DNA of 64,000 bases from Thiofilum sp. (lineage in GTDB: Bacteria; Pseudomonadota; Gammaproteobacteria; Thiotrichales; Thiotrichaceae), in the NCBI RefSeq assembly GCF_016711335.1, contig NZ_JADJTF010000001.1, positions 3,038,001 to 3,102,000 of the forward strand, given 5' to 3'. Under the pieces are notes generated by a model. It saw only the letters and a list, made by a program, of their open reading frames with translations, did not search any database and had not been told where the DNA came from. Positions 45,927 to 55,428 of this stretch are shown here, piece by piece (the first letter of the stretch is position 1; the number at the start of each line of letters is the position of its first letter). A program made the translations under genes and the position numbers.

Positions 45927-47262
45927 GATAATCCCCTAAGGCACGTAATAAGCCACGCGCCTTATGACGAGTTTCTTTTAATTCATTCTGAGGTACTGAA
46001 TCCATCACAATCCCTGCTCCGGTTCTAAATACGAGATGCTGATTTTTAAGCGTTAGAGTACGAATGAGAATATTAACATCCATTGAGCCATCATGATTAA
46101 TATAGCCCATAGACCCCGTATAAGCACCGCGTCCGGTTTGCTCTAATTCAGCAATAATCTCCATACAGCGTACTTTTGGGCATCCAGTAATAGTTCCCCC
46201 CGGAAATACCGCCTGTAGTACCTGAGAAGGGGTAATCTGTGCAGCTAATTCGCCGCGAATATTAGAAACAATATGATGTACATGTTGATAGCTCTCAATC
46301 ACCATCATTTCATCCACTTTAATCGAGCCATAGCGACAAATACGCCCCATATCATTACGCTCTAGATCAATTAACATGACATGCTCGGCACGTTCTTTAG
46401 GGTGATTAATCAATTCTTGTAATAGGCGTAAATCCTCGGCTTCATTTTTACCGCGTGAACGTGTCCCTGCAATAGGGCGAGTCTCTACAACACCTGCACG
46501 TACCCGTACTAAGCGTTCAGGTGAGGAACTGATAATACTAAAATCACCAAAATCAGCGAGTCCAGCAAAGGGGGCGGGGTTTGCTTGGCGTAATTGTTGA
46601 TAGAGAACACTAGCACTTAAATCCGTATAGCCTTGCCAAGCGCGTGATAAGTTCACTTGAAACACATCACCTGCTGCAATGTACTCTTTAGCCTGCTCTA
46701 CCCCCTGTATGAATCGTTCGGGTGCATCTTCTTGCATTAACACGCTTTGTAATGCGGTTTGCTCGGCTACTAGCCCCACAACTTGATTAGAGAGCATCTG
46801 CTTTAGTTCATTAAATTCCTCAGCAAAATCCGGCTCGGCTATAACATGCGTTTTATGTAGCTGATGGTCAACTATCACAGCCACAGGAATTCGCACTGCA
46901 CAAGCAAGCGGTAAGGTTTGTACATCGGGAGTTAGACGCAATACTGGCTCAATACTTTGCGCCATTTCATAACCCAGATAGACGAACCAGCCTCCTTTAA
47001 ACGGCAACTCATAAAGATCAGGTATTGAGTTATTTAGCTTTGGTTGTGCGGCTGTTTGTTGCCACTGGTTTTGTAACTCAGTTAAAAACTGTGCATCACC
47101 GATGACATGACTGGCTAAGCGTTGTTGGGGATAAGCAAACAAAATACTAAAACGCGCATTAGCACCTTTAGCAACGCTCTCTAGTAAGAAGGGATAGAGT
47201 GTGGAGTTGTGTTGATGCAGGGCAAGTAATGAATACTCGCCCGCTAAGACGTAATGCAGCAC
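45919..47262 (-). CDS. pabB: Aminodeoxychorismate synthase component I
   Basis: 447 residues, chorismate-utilising fold. N-terminal LPFKGGWFVYLGYEMAQ is PabB-like. Catalytic part: QVNLSRAWQG, ISSSPERLVRV, MLIDLERNDMGRI, and PGGTITGCPKVRCMEIIAELE. At the usual PabB Lys (PIKGT in E. coli) this protein has Ala (RPIAGTRSRG), the residue typical of anthranilate synthase TrpE. Length and the neighbouring pabC favour PabB, but the reaction should be regarded as likely, not proven. It sits between fabF and pabC, which are adjacent in many relatives. Confidence 0.85.
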   Translation of the reverse strand: MLHYVLAGEYSLLALHQHNSTLYPFLLESVAKGANARFSILFAYPQQRLASHVIGDAQFLTELQNQWQQTAAQPKLNNSIPDLYELPFKGGWFVYLGYEMAQSIEPVLRLTPDVQTLPLACAVRIPVAVIVDHQLHKTHVIAEPDFAEEFNELKQMLSNQVVGLVAEQTALQSVLMQEDAPERFIQGVEQAKEYIAAGDVFQVNLSRAWQGYTDLSASVLYQQLRQANPAPFAGLADFGDFSIISSSPERLVRVRAGVVETRPIAGTRSRGKNEAEDLRLLQELINHPKERAEHVMLIDLERNDMGRICRYGSIKVDEMMVIESYQHVHHIVSNIRGELAAQITPSQVLQAVFPGGTITGCPKVRCMEIIAELEQTGRGAYTGSMGYINHDGSMDVNILIRTLTLKNQHLVFRTGAGIVMDSVPQNELKETRHKARGLLRALGDYHA

Positions 47263-47278
47263 TAGCCGATGTGCCCCA

Positions 47279-48523
47279 TTAGATACACTTGAAAATTAAA
47301 GTACCATTAGTACCACCAAAGCCAAAGGAGTTGCTCATAGCAATATCTACCTTGGTTTCGCGTGCTACATTCGGCACGTAGTCGAGATCACATTCTGGAT
47401 CGGGATTTTCTAAATTAATAGTAGGCGGCAACACTTGATCACGCAAAGCTAGCACGCTGAATACTGCTTCCACGCCTCCGGCTGCACCTAATAAATGCCC
47501 TGTCATAGATTTAGTAGAGCTAACCGCAACCTTATAAGCATGATTGCCTAAAGCAGCTTTCACCGCCTGCGTTTCGGCTTTATCACCTGCTGGAGTCGAT
47601 GTGCCGTGTGCATTAACATAACCAACTTGGTCTGCATTAATACCTGCATCACGTAACGCATTACGCATACAACGCGCAGCACCCTCACCACTTTCTGAGG
47701 GAGAGGTCATATGATAGGCATCACTGCTCATACCATAGCCAATTAACTCACAGTAAATGCGTGCACCGCGTGCTTTAGCGTGCTCATATTCTTCTAACAT
47801 CAGAATACCCGCACCATCCCCTAGTACGAAACCATCCCGATCTCGATCCCAAGGACGACTCGCTAATTCCGGCGCATCATTACGTATAGACAGCGCCCGC
47901 GCTGCGGCAAAGCCACCAATACCTAGGGGCGTAGAACCCATTTCAGCCCCACCCGCTAGCATGGCATCTACATCGCCATAAGCAATCATACGCGCTGCAT
48001 CACCAATACTATGAGTAGCAGAAGCACACGCTGATACAATTGACATATTAGGGCCTTTTAAACCCAACATAATAGACAGATTGCCCGCTACCATATTAAT
48101 AATGCTACTCGGCACAAAGAAAGGAGAAATCTTGCGTGAGCCACCATTTAAAAAAGCTTCATAGTTACGCTCGATGGTTTCCAAACCACCAATACCAGAG
48201 CCTACTAATACTCCAATACGCTCGGCATTCGCCTCAGTGACTTCTAAACCAGAGTCTTTAAAGGCATCTATACCCGCCCCGATACCATAATGAATAAAGG
48301 TATCCATTTTTTTCAGGTCTTTGGACTTAATATAATCCGTGGCATTAAAGCCCTTTACATTGCCAGCGATTTGTACCGAAAATGCGCTAGCATCAAATAA
48401 ATCTGCACTAATACGGTTAATACCACTACGACCTGCTTTGATATTATCCCAAGCTGCTTCTAACTTAGAACCGACAGGGGATACAATACCCAGCCCCGTT
48501 ACTACTACACGTCGTTTAGACAA
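47279..48523 (-). CDS. fabF: 3-oxoacyl-[acyl-carrier-protein] synthase II
   Basis: 414 residues, thiolase fold. Catalytic triad Cys in VSACASATHSIGDAA (about 164), His in NAHGTSTPAGD (about 304) and His in MTGHLLGAAGGVE (about 341). FGFGGTNGTLIF closes the domain. Elongates acyl-ACP with malonyl-ACP and sets unsaturated chain length with temperature. It follows acpP after a 74-base gap containing a hairpin. Confidence 0.96.
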   Translation of the reverse strand: MSKRRVVVTGLGIVSPVGSKLEAAWDNIKAGRSGINRISADLFDASAFSVQIAGNVKGFNATDYIKSKDLKKMDTFIHYGIGAGIDAFKDSGLEVTEANAERIGVLVGSGIGGLETIERNYEAFLNGGSRKISPFFVPSSIINMVAGNLSIMLGLKGPNMSIVSACASATHSIGDAARMIAYGDVDAMLAGGAEMGSTPLGIGGFAAARALSIRNDAPELASRPWDRDRDGFVLGDGAGILMLEEYEHAKARGARIYCELIGYGMSSDAYHMTSPSESGEGAARCMRNALRDAGINADQVGYVNAHGTSTPAGDKAETQAVKAALGNHAYKVAVSSTKSMTGHLLGAAGGVEAVFSVLALRDQVLPPTINLENPDPECDLDYVPNVARETKVDIAMSNSFGFGGTNGTLIFKCI

Positions 48524-48554
48524 ACTAATCGCCCCTTAGCTAGGTCAATACGTA

Positions 48555-48578
48555 GTTGCAGCCCTAACAAGCTGCAAC
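48555..48578 (-). terminator. acpP-fabF intercistronic hairpin
   Basis: GTTGCAGC (48555-48562) and GCTGCAAC (48571-48578) form a perfect 8-bp stem with an 8-nt loop, no U tract. It may reduce read-through so that acpP, needed in excess, is made more than fabF. Confidence 0.5.
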
Positions 48579-48597
48579 CCAATCACACAACTCTCAA

Positions 48598-48837
48598 TTA
48601 AGCATCTTGTTGGTGTGCTTCAATATAATCAATAGCTGACTGTACCGTAGTAATTTTTTCAGCTTCTTCATCTGGAATCTCAATTCCAAACTCTTCTTCA
48701 AAGGCCATTACCAGCTCAACGGTATCCAGTGAATCCGCGCCTAAGTCTCCAGTGAAAGAAGAAGTTAATTGAACTTCATCCTCGTCCACACCTAACTGTT
48801 CAACCACGATAGATTTGACGCGCTCTGCAATACTCAT
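48598..48837 (-). CDS. acpP: Acyl carrier protein
   Basis: 79 residues, acidic four-helix protein. The phosphopantetheine Ser is in GADSLDTVELVMAFEEEF, the universal DSL motif. It carries growing acyl chains in fatty-acid synthesis. Flanking gaps (135 bases before, 74 after with a hairpin) suggest its own promoter and separate control. Confidence 0.97.
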   Translation of the reverse strand: MSIAERVKSIVVEQLGVDEDEVQLTSSFTGDLGADSLDTVELVMAFEEEFGIEIPDEEAEKITTVQSAIDYIEAHQQDA

Positions 48838-48972
48838 AATCTTATGTTCCTCATTAAAAAACTTGTCCAGTACTTACTTGGGCGTATTCTAGTGAAAACC
48901 GTTTACACTCGCTAGCAAGAACAATAACAAAATTAGCACAATAATAACGTTTCTGTCACATATCCTAAGGTT

Positions 48973-49725
48973 TTAAACCATTAGCATACCGCCATTGATA
49001 TGTAAGGTCTCACCTGTAATATACCCCCCAGCAGGGGAAGCTAAGAATAGCACAGCACTGGCAATTTCTTGAGCCTGTCCTAAGCGACCTAAAGGAATAT
49101 TAGCCAACATGGCATTTCGTTGCGCTTCGTTTAATTCCCGTGTCATGTCGGTATCAATGAAACCAGGCGCTACCACATTAACTGTAATTCCCCGTGAGCC
49201 AATTTCGCGTGCTAATGATTTACTAAAACCGACTAGACCCGCTTTAGCAGCCGCATAATTAGCTTGTCCAGCATTACCCATAGTGCCTACGACCGAGGAT
49301 ATAGAGATAATACGACCTTTTTTAGCCTTCATCATGCCACGCATACACGCTTTACTCATGCGGAAAATAGAGGTCAGATTAGTGGCAATAATGTCATCCC
49401 ACTCCTCATCCTTCATACGCATCAGTAAATTATCACGCGTGATACCTGCATTATTGACCAATATCGTTATTGTACCGTGAGCTTCGGTCACTGCTGCCAT
49501 AAAAGCCTCAATCGAAGCAGCATCAGCAACATTTAATACGCGCCCTTCCCCTTGAATCCCCGCTTCGGTCAAGTAAGCCGTAATAGCTAAGGCTCCTGAT
49601 TCACTCGTAGCCGTGCCAATAACTTTTGCACCGTATCGCCCTAATGTTTCTGCAATGGCTCGCCCTATACCGCGACTTGCACCCGTAACAATCGCCACTT
49701 CGCCCGTTAAATCAAATAAGTTCAT
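48973..49725 (-). CDS. fabG: 3-oxoacyl-[acyl-carrier-protein] reductase
   Basis: 250 residues, SDR fold. TGASRGIGRAIAETL cofactor loop, LVNNAGITRDN, catalytic Ser (SISSVVGTMGNAG), Tyr and Lys (QANYAAAKAG). C-terminal GGYITGETLHINGGM fits FabG. Reduces 3-oxoacyl-ACP with NADPH. Its ATG overlaps the fabD stop by four bases. Confidence 0.96.
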   Translation of the reverse strand: MNLFDLTGEVAIVTGASRGIGRAIAETLGRYGAKVIGTATSESGALAITAYLTEAGIQGEGRVLNVADAASIEAFMAAVTEAHGTITILVNNAGITRDNLLMRMKDEEWDDIIATNLTSIFRMSKACMRGMMKAKKGRIISISSVVGTMGNAGQANYAAAKAGLVGFSKSLAREIGSRGITVNVVAPGFIDTDMTRELNEAQRNAMLANIPLGRLGQAQEIASAVLFLASPAGGYITGETLHINGGMLMV

Positions 49726-50672
49726 ACTGTTCCCTCACTTACTGCCTTTAATGCTGCTTCTAAGCTGGCATTATCATAAATCGCTAAAGCATTCAGTTTA
49801 CGATCGATGCGGCGATTGAGGCTCGTTAATGTGCGCCCAGGTCCAAACTCTAATAATAAAGTAGTATTGTATTGATCACGCAAAGCTTCAATCGTTTGTG
49901 TCCAGCGTACTGGTTTATAAAGTTGCTCGGCTAATGCTGCGCGTACCCCAGCCGAGCTAGTACGGGGTTGCGCATCCACATTATGCAATACCGTAAATTC
50001 GGGGGCGTTTAATAAAGTTTGGCTTAATTCCTTGGCTAAAATAAAAGATGCTTCCTGCATTAAACTGCAATGCGAAGGTACACTAACCGGTAACTTTACG
50101 GATTTTTTTGCCCCTAGTTCGACTAAAGCAGCTAGCGCTTTGTCTACAGCGGCGGTTTGTCCAGCAATCACTACTTGTCCGGGCGAGTTAAAATTAACTG
50201 CTTCAACGATTTCACCTTGAGCACTAATGTCAGCACAAACTTGTATAATCTGAGCATCTTCAGCACCTAATACCGCAGCCATTGCACCTGCCCCAGCAGG
50301 AACAGCACTTTGCATTAAACGGGCACGCTCGGTGACTAGGTGTACAGCATGTACAAAATCCAGACAATTAGCAGCGACTAAAGCGGAATACTCTCCTAAA
50401 CTATGACCTGCTCCCGCTTTAGGCTCTATGCCCCCTTGCTGTAGCCATACTCGCCAGACCGCTACCCCTGCGGCTAGCATTGCGGGTTGAGTAATAGTCG
50501 TTTTATTTAGCTCACTGTCAGGTCCTTCTTGAACTAAATGCCAGAGGTCATAGCCTAAGGAATCTGATGCTTGTTGGAAGGTTTCGGTTACAATGGGAAA
50601 ACTATTAGCTAATTCCGCTAACATACCTACTGATTGAGAACCTTGACCGGAAAAGAGTGCTGCAATAGCCAC
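49722..50672 (-). CDS. fabD: Malonyl CoA-acyl carrier protein transacylase
   Basis: 316 residues. FSGQGSQSVGM start; catalytic Ser in GAGHSLGEYSALVAA (about 93); Arg in VTERARLMQ; His in VPSHCSLMQ; LEFGPGRTL near the end. Charges ACP with malonate. First gene of this minus-strand cluster. plsX and fabH, which usually precede it, are not here; instead infA diverges upstream. Confidence 0.96.
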   Translation of the reverse strand: MAIAALFSGQGSQSVGMLAELANSFPIVTETFQQASDSLGYDLWHLVQEGPDSELNKTTITQPAMLAAGVAVWRVWLQQGGIEPKAGAGHSLGEYSALVAANCLDFVHAVHLVTERARLMQSAVPAGAGAMAAVLGAEDAQIIQVCADISAQGEIVEAVNFNSPGQVVIAGQTAAVDKALAALVELGAKKSVKLPVSVPSHCSLMQEASFILAKELSQTLLNAPEFTVLHNVDAQPRTSSAGVRAALAEQLYKPVRWTQTIEALRDQYNTTLLLEFGPGRTLTSLNRRIDRKLNALAIYDNASLEAALKAVSEGTV

Positions 50673-50762
50673 TGTTAGCCTCCATAACCCTACAAAAGTT
50701 AGTAAATCGGGCTATCCTAATCGAAACCTAACGCTAAATCACGCGCTGGACGTAAAAAGAAC

Positions 50763-50792
50763 TTGTTATCTTAGCAAGTCAAGCGATAATAC
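50763..50792 (+). promoter_or_regulatory. Candidate promoter for infA
   Basis: TTGTTA (50763-50768) and GATAAT (50785-50790, 16-base spacer) or the overlapping TAATAC (18-base spacer), about 30 bases before the infA ATG. By-eye prediction. Confidence 0.45.
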
Positions 50793-50819
50793 GCGCATCT
50801 TTTAATTAGTAACTGAGTT

Positions 50820-51038
50820 ATGGCACGAGAAGATTATATTGAAATGGAAGGGACTGTGGTTGACACCTTACCTAATACGACATTCCGCGTTGAGCTAGAT
50901 AATGGGCATAATGTGATTGCTCATATTTCGGGGCGCATGCGTAAAAACTATATCCGCATATTAACGGGCGACCGCGTGACGGTACAATTAACCCCTTATG
51001 ATTTAACTAAGGGACGCATTAGCTATCGTAGTAAGTAG
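50820..51038 (+). CDS. infA: Translation initiation factor IF-1
   Basis: 72 residues, S1-type OB fold, exact usual length. MAREDYIEMEGTVVDTLPNT, then GRMRKNYIRILTGDRVTV and the LTKGRISYRSK end are near identical to other gammaproteobacterial IF-1. Occupies the ribosomal A site during initiation. Convergent with clpA, a conserved neighbour pair. Confidence 0.97.
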   Translation: MAREDYIEMEGTVVDTLPNTTFRVELDNGHNVIAHISGRMRKNYIRILTGDRVTVQLTPYDLTKGRISYRSK

Positions 51039-51085
51039 GCTATTATTGTTATCCGCTTAGTAAATATTTGGTTTAGAAGGATTAG

Positions 51086-51125
51086 TGATAGGATACCCAA
51101 GCTCAATAGGTTGGGTATCCTATCA
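51086..51125. terminator. Convergent terminator between infA and clpA
   Basis: A perfect 15-bp stem, TGATAGGATACCCAA (51086-51100) with TTGGGTATCCTATCA (51111-51125), and a 10-nt loop. No long U tract on either side, but its place and strength suggest it ends both transcripts. Confidence 0.7.
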
Positions 51126-51132
51126 AACTAGA

Positions 51133-53424
51133 TTAGACAGCCGCTTCTTCTGGTTGTTTATGCTGCATACTAATGTATTTTAAGCACAAACTATCTTTAT
51201 CCTCACACACAAAGACTTCCGCCCGCCCACCATGAACTAAATCACCGAATAGTATTTGTTCCGCTAGCGGCTTTTTAATGTGCTCTTGAATGACACGCTC
51301 CATAGGTCTAGCGCCCATGAGACGATCATAGCCCTTCACCGCTAGCCATGCACGCGCATCCTCATTGACTATCAGTGTGACTTTCTTAGGCTCTAATTGA
51401 GCTTCCAATTTAATAATGAACTTATCTACTACTGATTTAATCACGGTTTCAGTTAATGGATTAAATTGGATAATACCATCTAGGCGATTACGAAACTCTG
51501 GACTAAACATACGTTTGACCGCTTCCATCGCATCGCTGGTGTGATCTTGATGCGCAAACCCTAAAGACTTACGACTAATGTTTTCCGCTCCTGCATTGCT
51601 GGTCATGACTAAGATCACATTGCGGAAATCCACTTTACGCCCATTGGTGTCGGTCAAGGTTCCGTGATCCATCACTTGCAGCAATAAGTTGAAAACATCA
51701 GGATGTGCTTTTTCGATCTCATCCAGTAACAATACCGCATGCGGATGTTTATTCACTGCATCGGTGAGCAAACCACCTTCATCATACCCTACATATCCGG
51801 GGGGCGCTCCAATCAAGCGCGATACGCTATGACGCTCCATATACTCCGACATATCAAAGCGTAAGAACTCAATACCTAAACGTTGAGCGAGTTGTTTAGT
51901 CACCTCGGTTTTACCTACACCCGTAGGTCCAGCAAATAAGAAGGAACCAATAGGACGAGTATCTTCACGTAACCCCGAACGTGCCATTTTTATCGCCGAA
52001 GTCAGTTGTACAATGGCGTCATCTTGACCAAAAATGACCATCCTAAGATCGCGGTCTAAATTACGCAATACATCCACATCTGAACTAGACACGGTTTTGG
52101 GTGGAATACGCGCAATCTTAGCAATGATTTCTTCAATATCATTAACTGAGATGGTTTTCTTACGATTAGCTGCTGGCTTTAAGCGTCGATTCGCACCTGC
52201 CTCATCGATCACATCAATGGCCTTATCTGGCAGATGGCGATCATTGATATATTTAGCCGATAACTCAGCGGCAGCACGCAACGCCGTTTGGGTATAGCGC
52301 ACATCGTGATGTTCTTCAAAGCGTGTTTTTAAGCCTTTGAGAATTTCATAGGTTTCATCAACGGTCGGCTCAACTACATCAATCTTTTGGAAGCGTCGCG
52401 CTAAAGCCCGATCCTTTTCAAAAATGCTGCGGTACTCTTGATAGGTGGTGGAGCCGATACACTTCATCTCACCATTTGATAGCACGGGTTTAATTAAATT
52501 AGAGGCATCCATTGTGCCACCTGAGGTTGCACCGGCTCCAATAATGGTGTGTATCTCATCAATAAACAAAATAGCATTAGTTTCTTTTTTCAACTGATTG
52601 ATGACCGCTTTCAGGCGCTTTTCAAAATCACCCCGATATTTAGTGCCTGCTAATAAAGAGCCTAGATCAAGCGAATAGATCACCGCATCGGCTAAAATTT
52701 CAGGTACTTCACCATCTACTATACGTTTAGCTAGACCTTCTGCGATGGCTGTTTTGCCTACTCCTGCCTCACCTACTAACAAGGGGTTATTTTTACGCCG
52801 ACGACAGAGCACTTGTACAGTACGCTCAATTTCATTATCGCGCCCAATTAGAGGATCGATTTTGCCTTCTAGCGCTTGTTGATTGAGATTAGTAGCATAT
52901 TTTTCTAGCGGCTTTTCGCCACCTTCTTCGCTATTAGCTTCAGCGGCAGGTGTATTGGATTCTTGATCATCCCGATCTTCATCCGAGTTATCGCCTTTGC
53001 GAATGCCATGAGCAATGTAATTTACTAGGTCTAGGCGCTCAACATTGTGCTGCTTCAGGAAAAATACTGCATGTGATTCGGGTTCACCAAAAATGGCTAC
53101 AAGAATCATATCGCCAGTAACCTCACCTTTACGCGTGGATTGAGCACTGTAGACGGCACGATGAATCACACGTTGAAATCCAATGGTTGGTTGCACATCA
53201 CGTTCTTGTCCCGCCGGAATCAATGGGGTGTTGTCATGGACAAATTGAGTAATTTCATTACGTAAAGTAGATATATCCACTTGGCAGGCACGTAATACAT
53301 CCGCTGCGCTGGGGTTGTCCAACATAATTAACAATAAATGCTCAACCGTTACGAATTCGTGGCGCTTAGCGCGTGCGTCACGGAATAACGCATTGATGGA
53401 GTATTCGACTTCTGCACTTAACAT
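51133..53424 (-). CDS. clpA: ATP-dependent Clp protease ATP-binding subunit ClpA
   Basis: 763 residues, class I AAA+ unfoldase. Clp N domain (1-145), D1 with Walker A GEAGVGKTAIAEG and Walker B ILFIDEIHTIIGAGATSGG, D2 with Walker A GPTGVGKTEVTKQ and LLLDEIEKAHPDVFN. No ClpB-type middle coiled coil. Feeds proteins to ClpP; ClpS modifies its choice toward N-degron substrates. Follows clpS by six bases. Confidence 0.96.
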   Translation of the reverse strand: MLSAEVEYSINALFRDARAKRHEFVTVEHLLLIMLDNPSAADVLRACQVDISTLRNEITQFVHDNTPLIPAGQERDVQPTIGFQRVIHRAVYSAQSTRKGEVTGDMILVAIFGEPESHAVFFLKQHNVERLDLVNYIAHGIRKGDNSDEDRDDQESNTPAAEANSEEGGEKPLEKYATNLNQQALEGKIDPLIGRDNEIERTVQVLCRRRKNNPLLVGEAGVGKTAIAEGLAKRIVDGEVPEILADAVIYSLDLGSLLAGTKYRGDFEKRLKAVINQLKKETNAILFIDEIHTIIGAGATSGGTMDASNLIKPVLSNGEMKCIGSTTYQEYRSIFEKDRALARRFQKIDVVEPTVDETYEILKGLKTRFEEHHDVRYTQTALRAAAELSAKYINDRHLPDKAIDVIDEAGANRRLKPAANRKKTISVNDIEEIIAKIARIPPKTVSSSDVDVLRNLDRDLRMVIFGQDDAIVQLTSAIKMARSGLREDTRPIGSFLFAGPTGVGKTEVTKQLAQRLGIEFLRFDMSEYMERHSVSRLIGAPPGYVGYDEGGLLTDAVNKHPHAVLLLDEIEKAHPDVFNLLLQVMDHGTLTDTNGRKVDFRNVILVMTSNAGAENISRKSLGFAHQDHTSDAMEAVKRMFSPEFRNRLDGIIQFNPLTETVIKSVVDKFIIKLEAQLEPKKVTLIVNEDARAWLAVKGYDRLMGARPMERVIQEHIKKPLAEQILFGDLVHGGRAEVFVCEDKDSLCLKYISMQHKQPEEAAV

Positions 53425-53430
53425 AGATAT

Positions 53431-53745
53431 TTACGCCTCTTCCATCGTACACAATAAGGGATGACTATTTTCCCGCGAGAACTGGTTCACTTGGGCTACT
53501 TTCGTTTCTGCTATTTCCCGAGTATAGACGCCACAAACCCCCTTACCTTTAGTATGAACTAATAACATGATGCGGGTTGCCGCTTCGTGATCGAGATGAA
53601 AAAAAGTTTGTAGAACCTCAATCACAAAGTCCATGGGGGTAAAATCATCATTTAACAGTATAACTTTAAACCGTGCTGGTTCTTTCACCTTCGGACGGGA
53701 TTCTTGTACCACTACACCAGAATCATGATCTTGCTTTTGAGACAT
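53431..53745 (-). CDS. clpS: ATP-dependent Clp protease adaptor ClpS
   Basis: 104 residues. Flexible N-terminal tail then the ClpS core: FKVILLNDDFTPMDFVIEVL (N-degron pocket residues NDD and M), VHTKGKGVCGVYTREIAETK, and the C-terminal SHPLLCTMEEA. Binds N-terminal Leu/Phe/Tyr/Trp degrons and hands them to ClpA. Its usual partner clpA follows. Confidence 0.95.
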   Translation of the reverse strand: MSQKQDHDSGVVVQESRPKVKEPARFKVILLNDDFTPMDFVIEVLQTFFHLDHEAATRIMLLVHTKGKGVCGVYTREIAETKVAQVNQFSRENSHPLLCTMEEA

Positions 53746-53975
53746 TCAACAAGCTCGCTGTGTTGTTTAACGGAGCAATCGTTATTGCTGATTTACTAAT
53801 GCCCTAGAGCTTAGGGAATATGAATATGGTGGCGTATTTTTGGTTCTAAAGGAAGTTTCGCGTATTTTTGGTTGTTATTGTTTGATTTTCTGTTTTTATT
53901 TCTTTTATTATTTAACATAAATAAGATTATAAGAATATATATTTACTGTGATAATGGCATCTCATCTAGTTTGAC

Positions 53976-55240
53976 TTACACATCTTGAGATCGAGGCACT
54001 AACATTAGAATCAAACCACCTAACACAAACAAAATCAGTAACACCAGCAATCCCATCCTTGATGAGCCTAATACCAACCCTGCCCACCCTACCAACATAG
54101 GACCAAAGATAGCGGCAAACTTCCCCAGCATATTGTAAAAACCAAAAAACTTGGCTGCCTGTTCTACTGGAATAAGCGTCGCAAAATAAGAACGACTTAG
54201 TGCCTGAATACCCCCTTGAAACAGCCCAACACTACAGGCTAACCAATAAAAGTGCGTTGCGGTCTGCATTTGGGTAGCACCCAACACTATTAGAACATAC
54301 CCCAAAATCCCGATTAAAATCCCTGCTTTAGCATTATAACGTGTCCCAATCCAGCCAAAGAGTAAAGCAGCAGGAAAAGCGGTAAACTGGGTAATCAGAA
54401 TAGCTTGAATCAAACTATCCGAGGGCAAACCCAAACTCTGACCATAATCCACCGCCATAATGACAATCGTATCCACACCGTCAATATAGAAAAAGTAAGC
54501 CAGCAAAAATAAGGCGACGGCTCGGTGTTGGCGAATCTTCTTAAAAACATCGATTAGATCCCGCCCTGCCTGAGCTAACAGACTTGGCAATGACTGTTGA
54601 GTACGAGCTACCGGACGCTCACGCACATACAGGAATAAGGGGATAGAAAAAATTGCCCACCATACGGCAGTTAAAGCGAAAGCAACTTTTACTCCAGTAG
54701 CTTTATCCGCCAAGCCAAACCACTCAGGATGTAAGGAGAGTAAGATACTTAATACTAAAAATAACCCGCCCCCCAAGTAACCAAGCCCATACCCTAAGGC
54801 CGATACACGATTAAAGGCAGGTTCCTCAGCCACATCAACTAATAGTGAGTCATAAAAAATATTGCCCCCAAAAAACCTATAAAGGCTAAGGCAAAAGCAA
54901 ATAAGGCTAGCTGCCATTGATTCTCACCAATAAAGGCTAAGGAGAAGGTCGCCACCGCGCCCAATAACATAAAACTGGCTAATAAACCTTTTTTCTTACC
55001 ACTGCGATCTGCGATAGCGCCTAAAAAGGGCGCTAATACTGTAATGATGAGACTAGCAATAGAATTGGTATTGCCCCAATGAAAAGTAATCTGCTCAGAA
55101 GGTAAGTCTTGCGCCCAATAATTGCGTAAGAAAACGGGAAATAATGCTACCACGACCGTCGTTACAAAGGCCGAGTTAGCCCAATCATAAAATGCCCAAG
55201 CCCAGCGCTCCCGCCACGAATGTGCTACTAATTGACTCAT
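53976..55240 (-). pseudogene. UMF1-family MFS transporter, interrupted by one frameshift
   Basis: Two overlapping frames make one transporter. The first 127 residues (from ATG 55240: WRERWAWAFYDWANSAFVTT, DRSGKKKGLLASF) end at TAG near 54842 in one frame. The rest (from about FFGGNIFYDSLLVDVAEE onward, to 53976) is in the frame one base back. The join is at a T6G5 run on the coding strand (54865-54875). The joined protein of about 420 residues has some 12 helices and looks like the Atg22/UMF1 MFS family. The break may be a mutation, a sequencing error or slippage at TTTTTTG. Substrate unknown. Confidence 0.8.
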
Positions 55241-55428
55241 TATTATTCCATCTGCTGCGCTGAATAAATTGCATCATAGCCCTAACTTTTTCTAAGTGTC
55301 ATGCTCTTTTTATGAAAGCTAAGTGAAAAATCGGAGGATCTACTCCCTACTCACCCCACCCTACTCTAGTCGTACCTCTGATTCTCTGGCAGGCTTAGCT
55401 CTTACTCTTTAACTGTAGGCTCACAATT

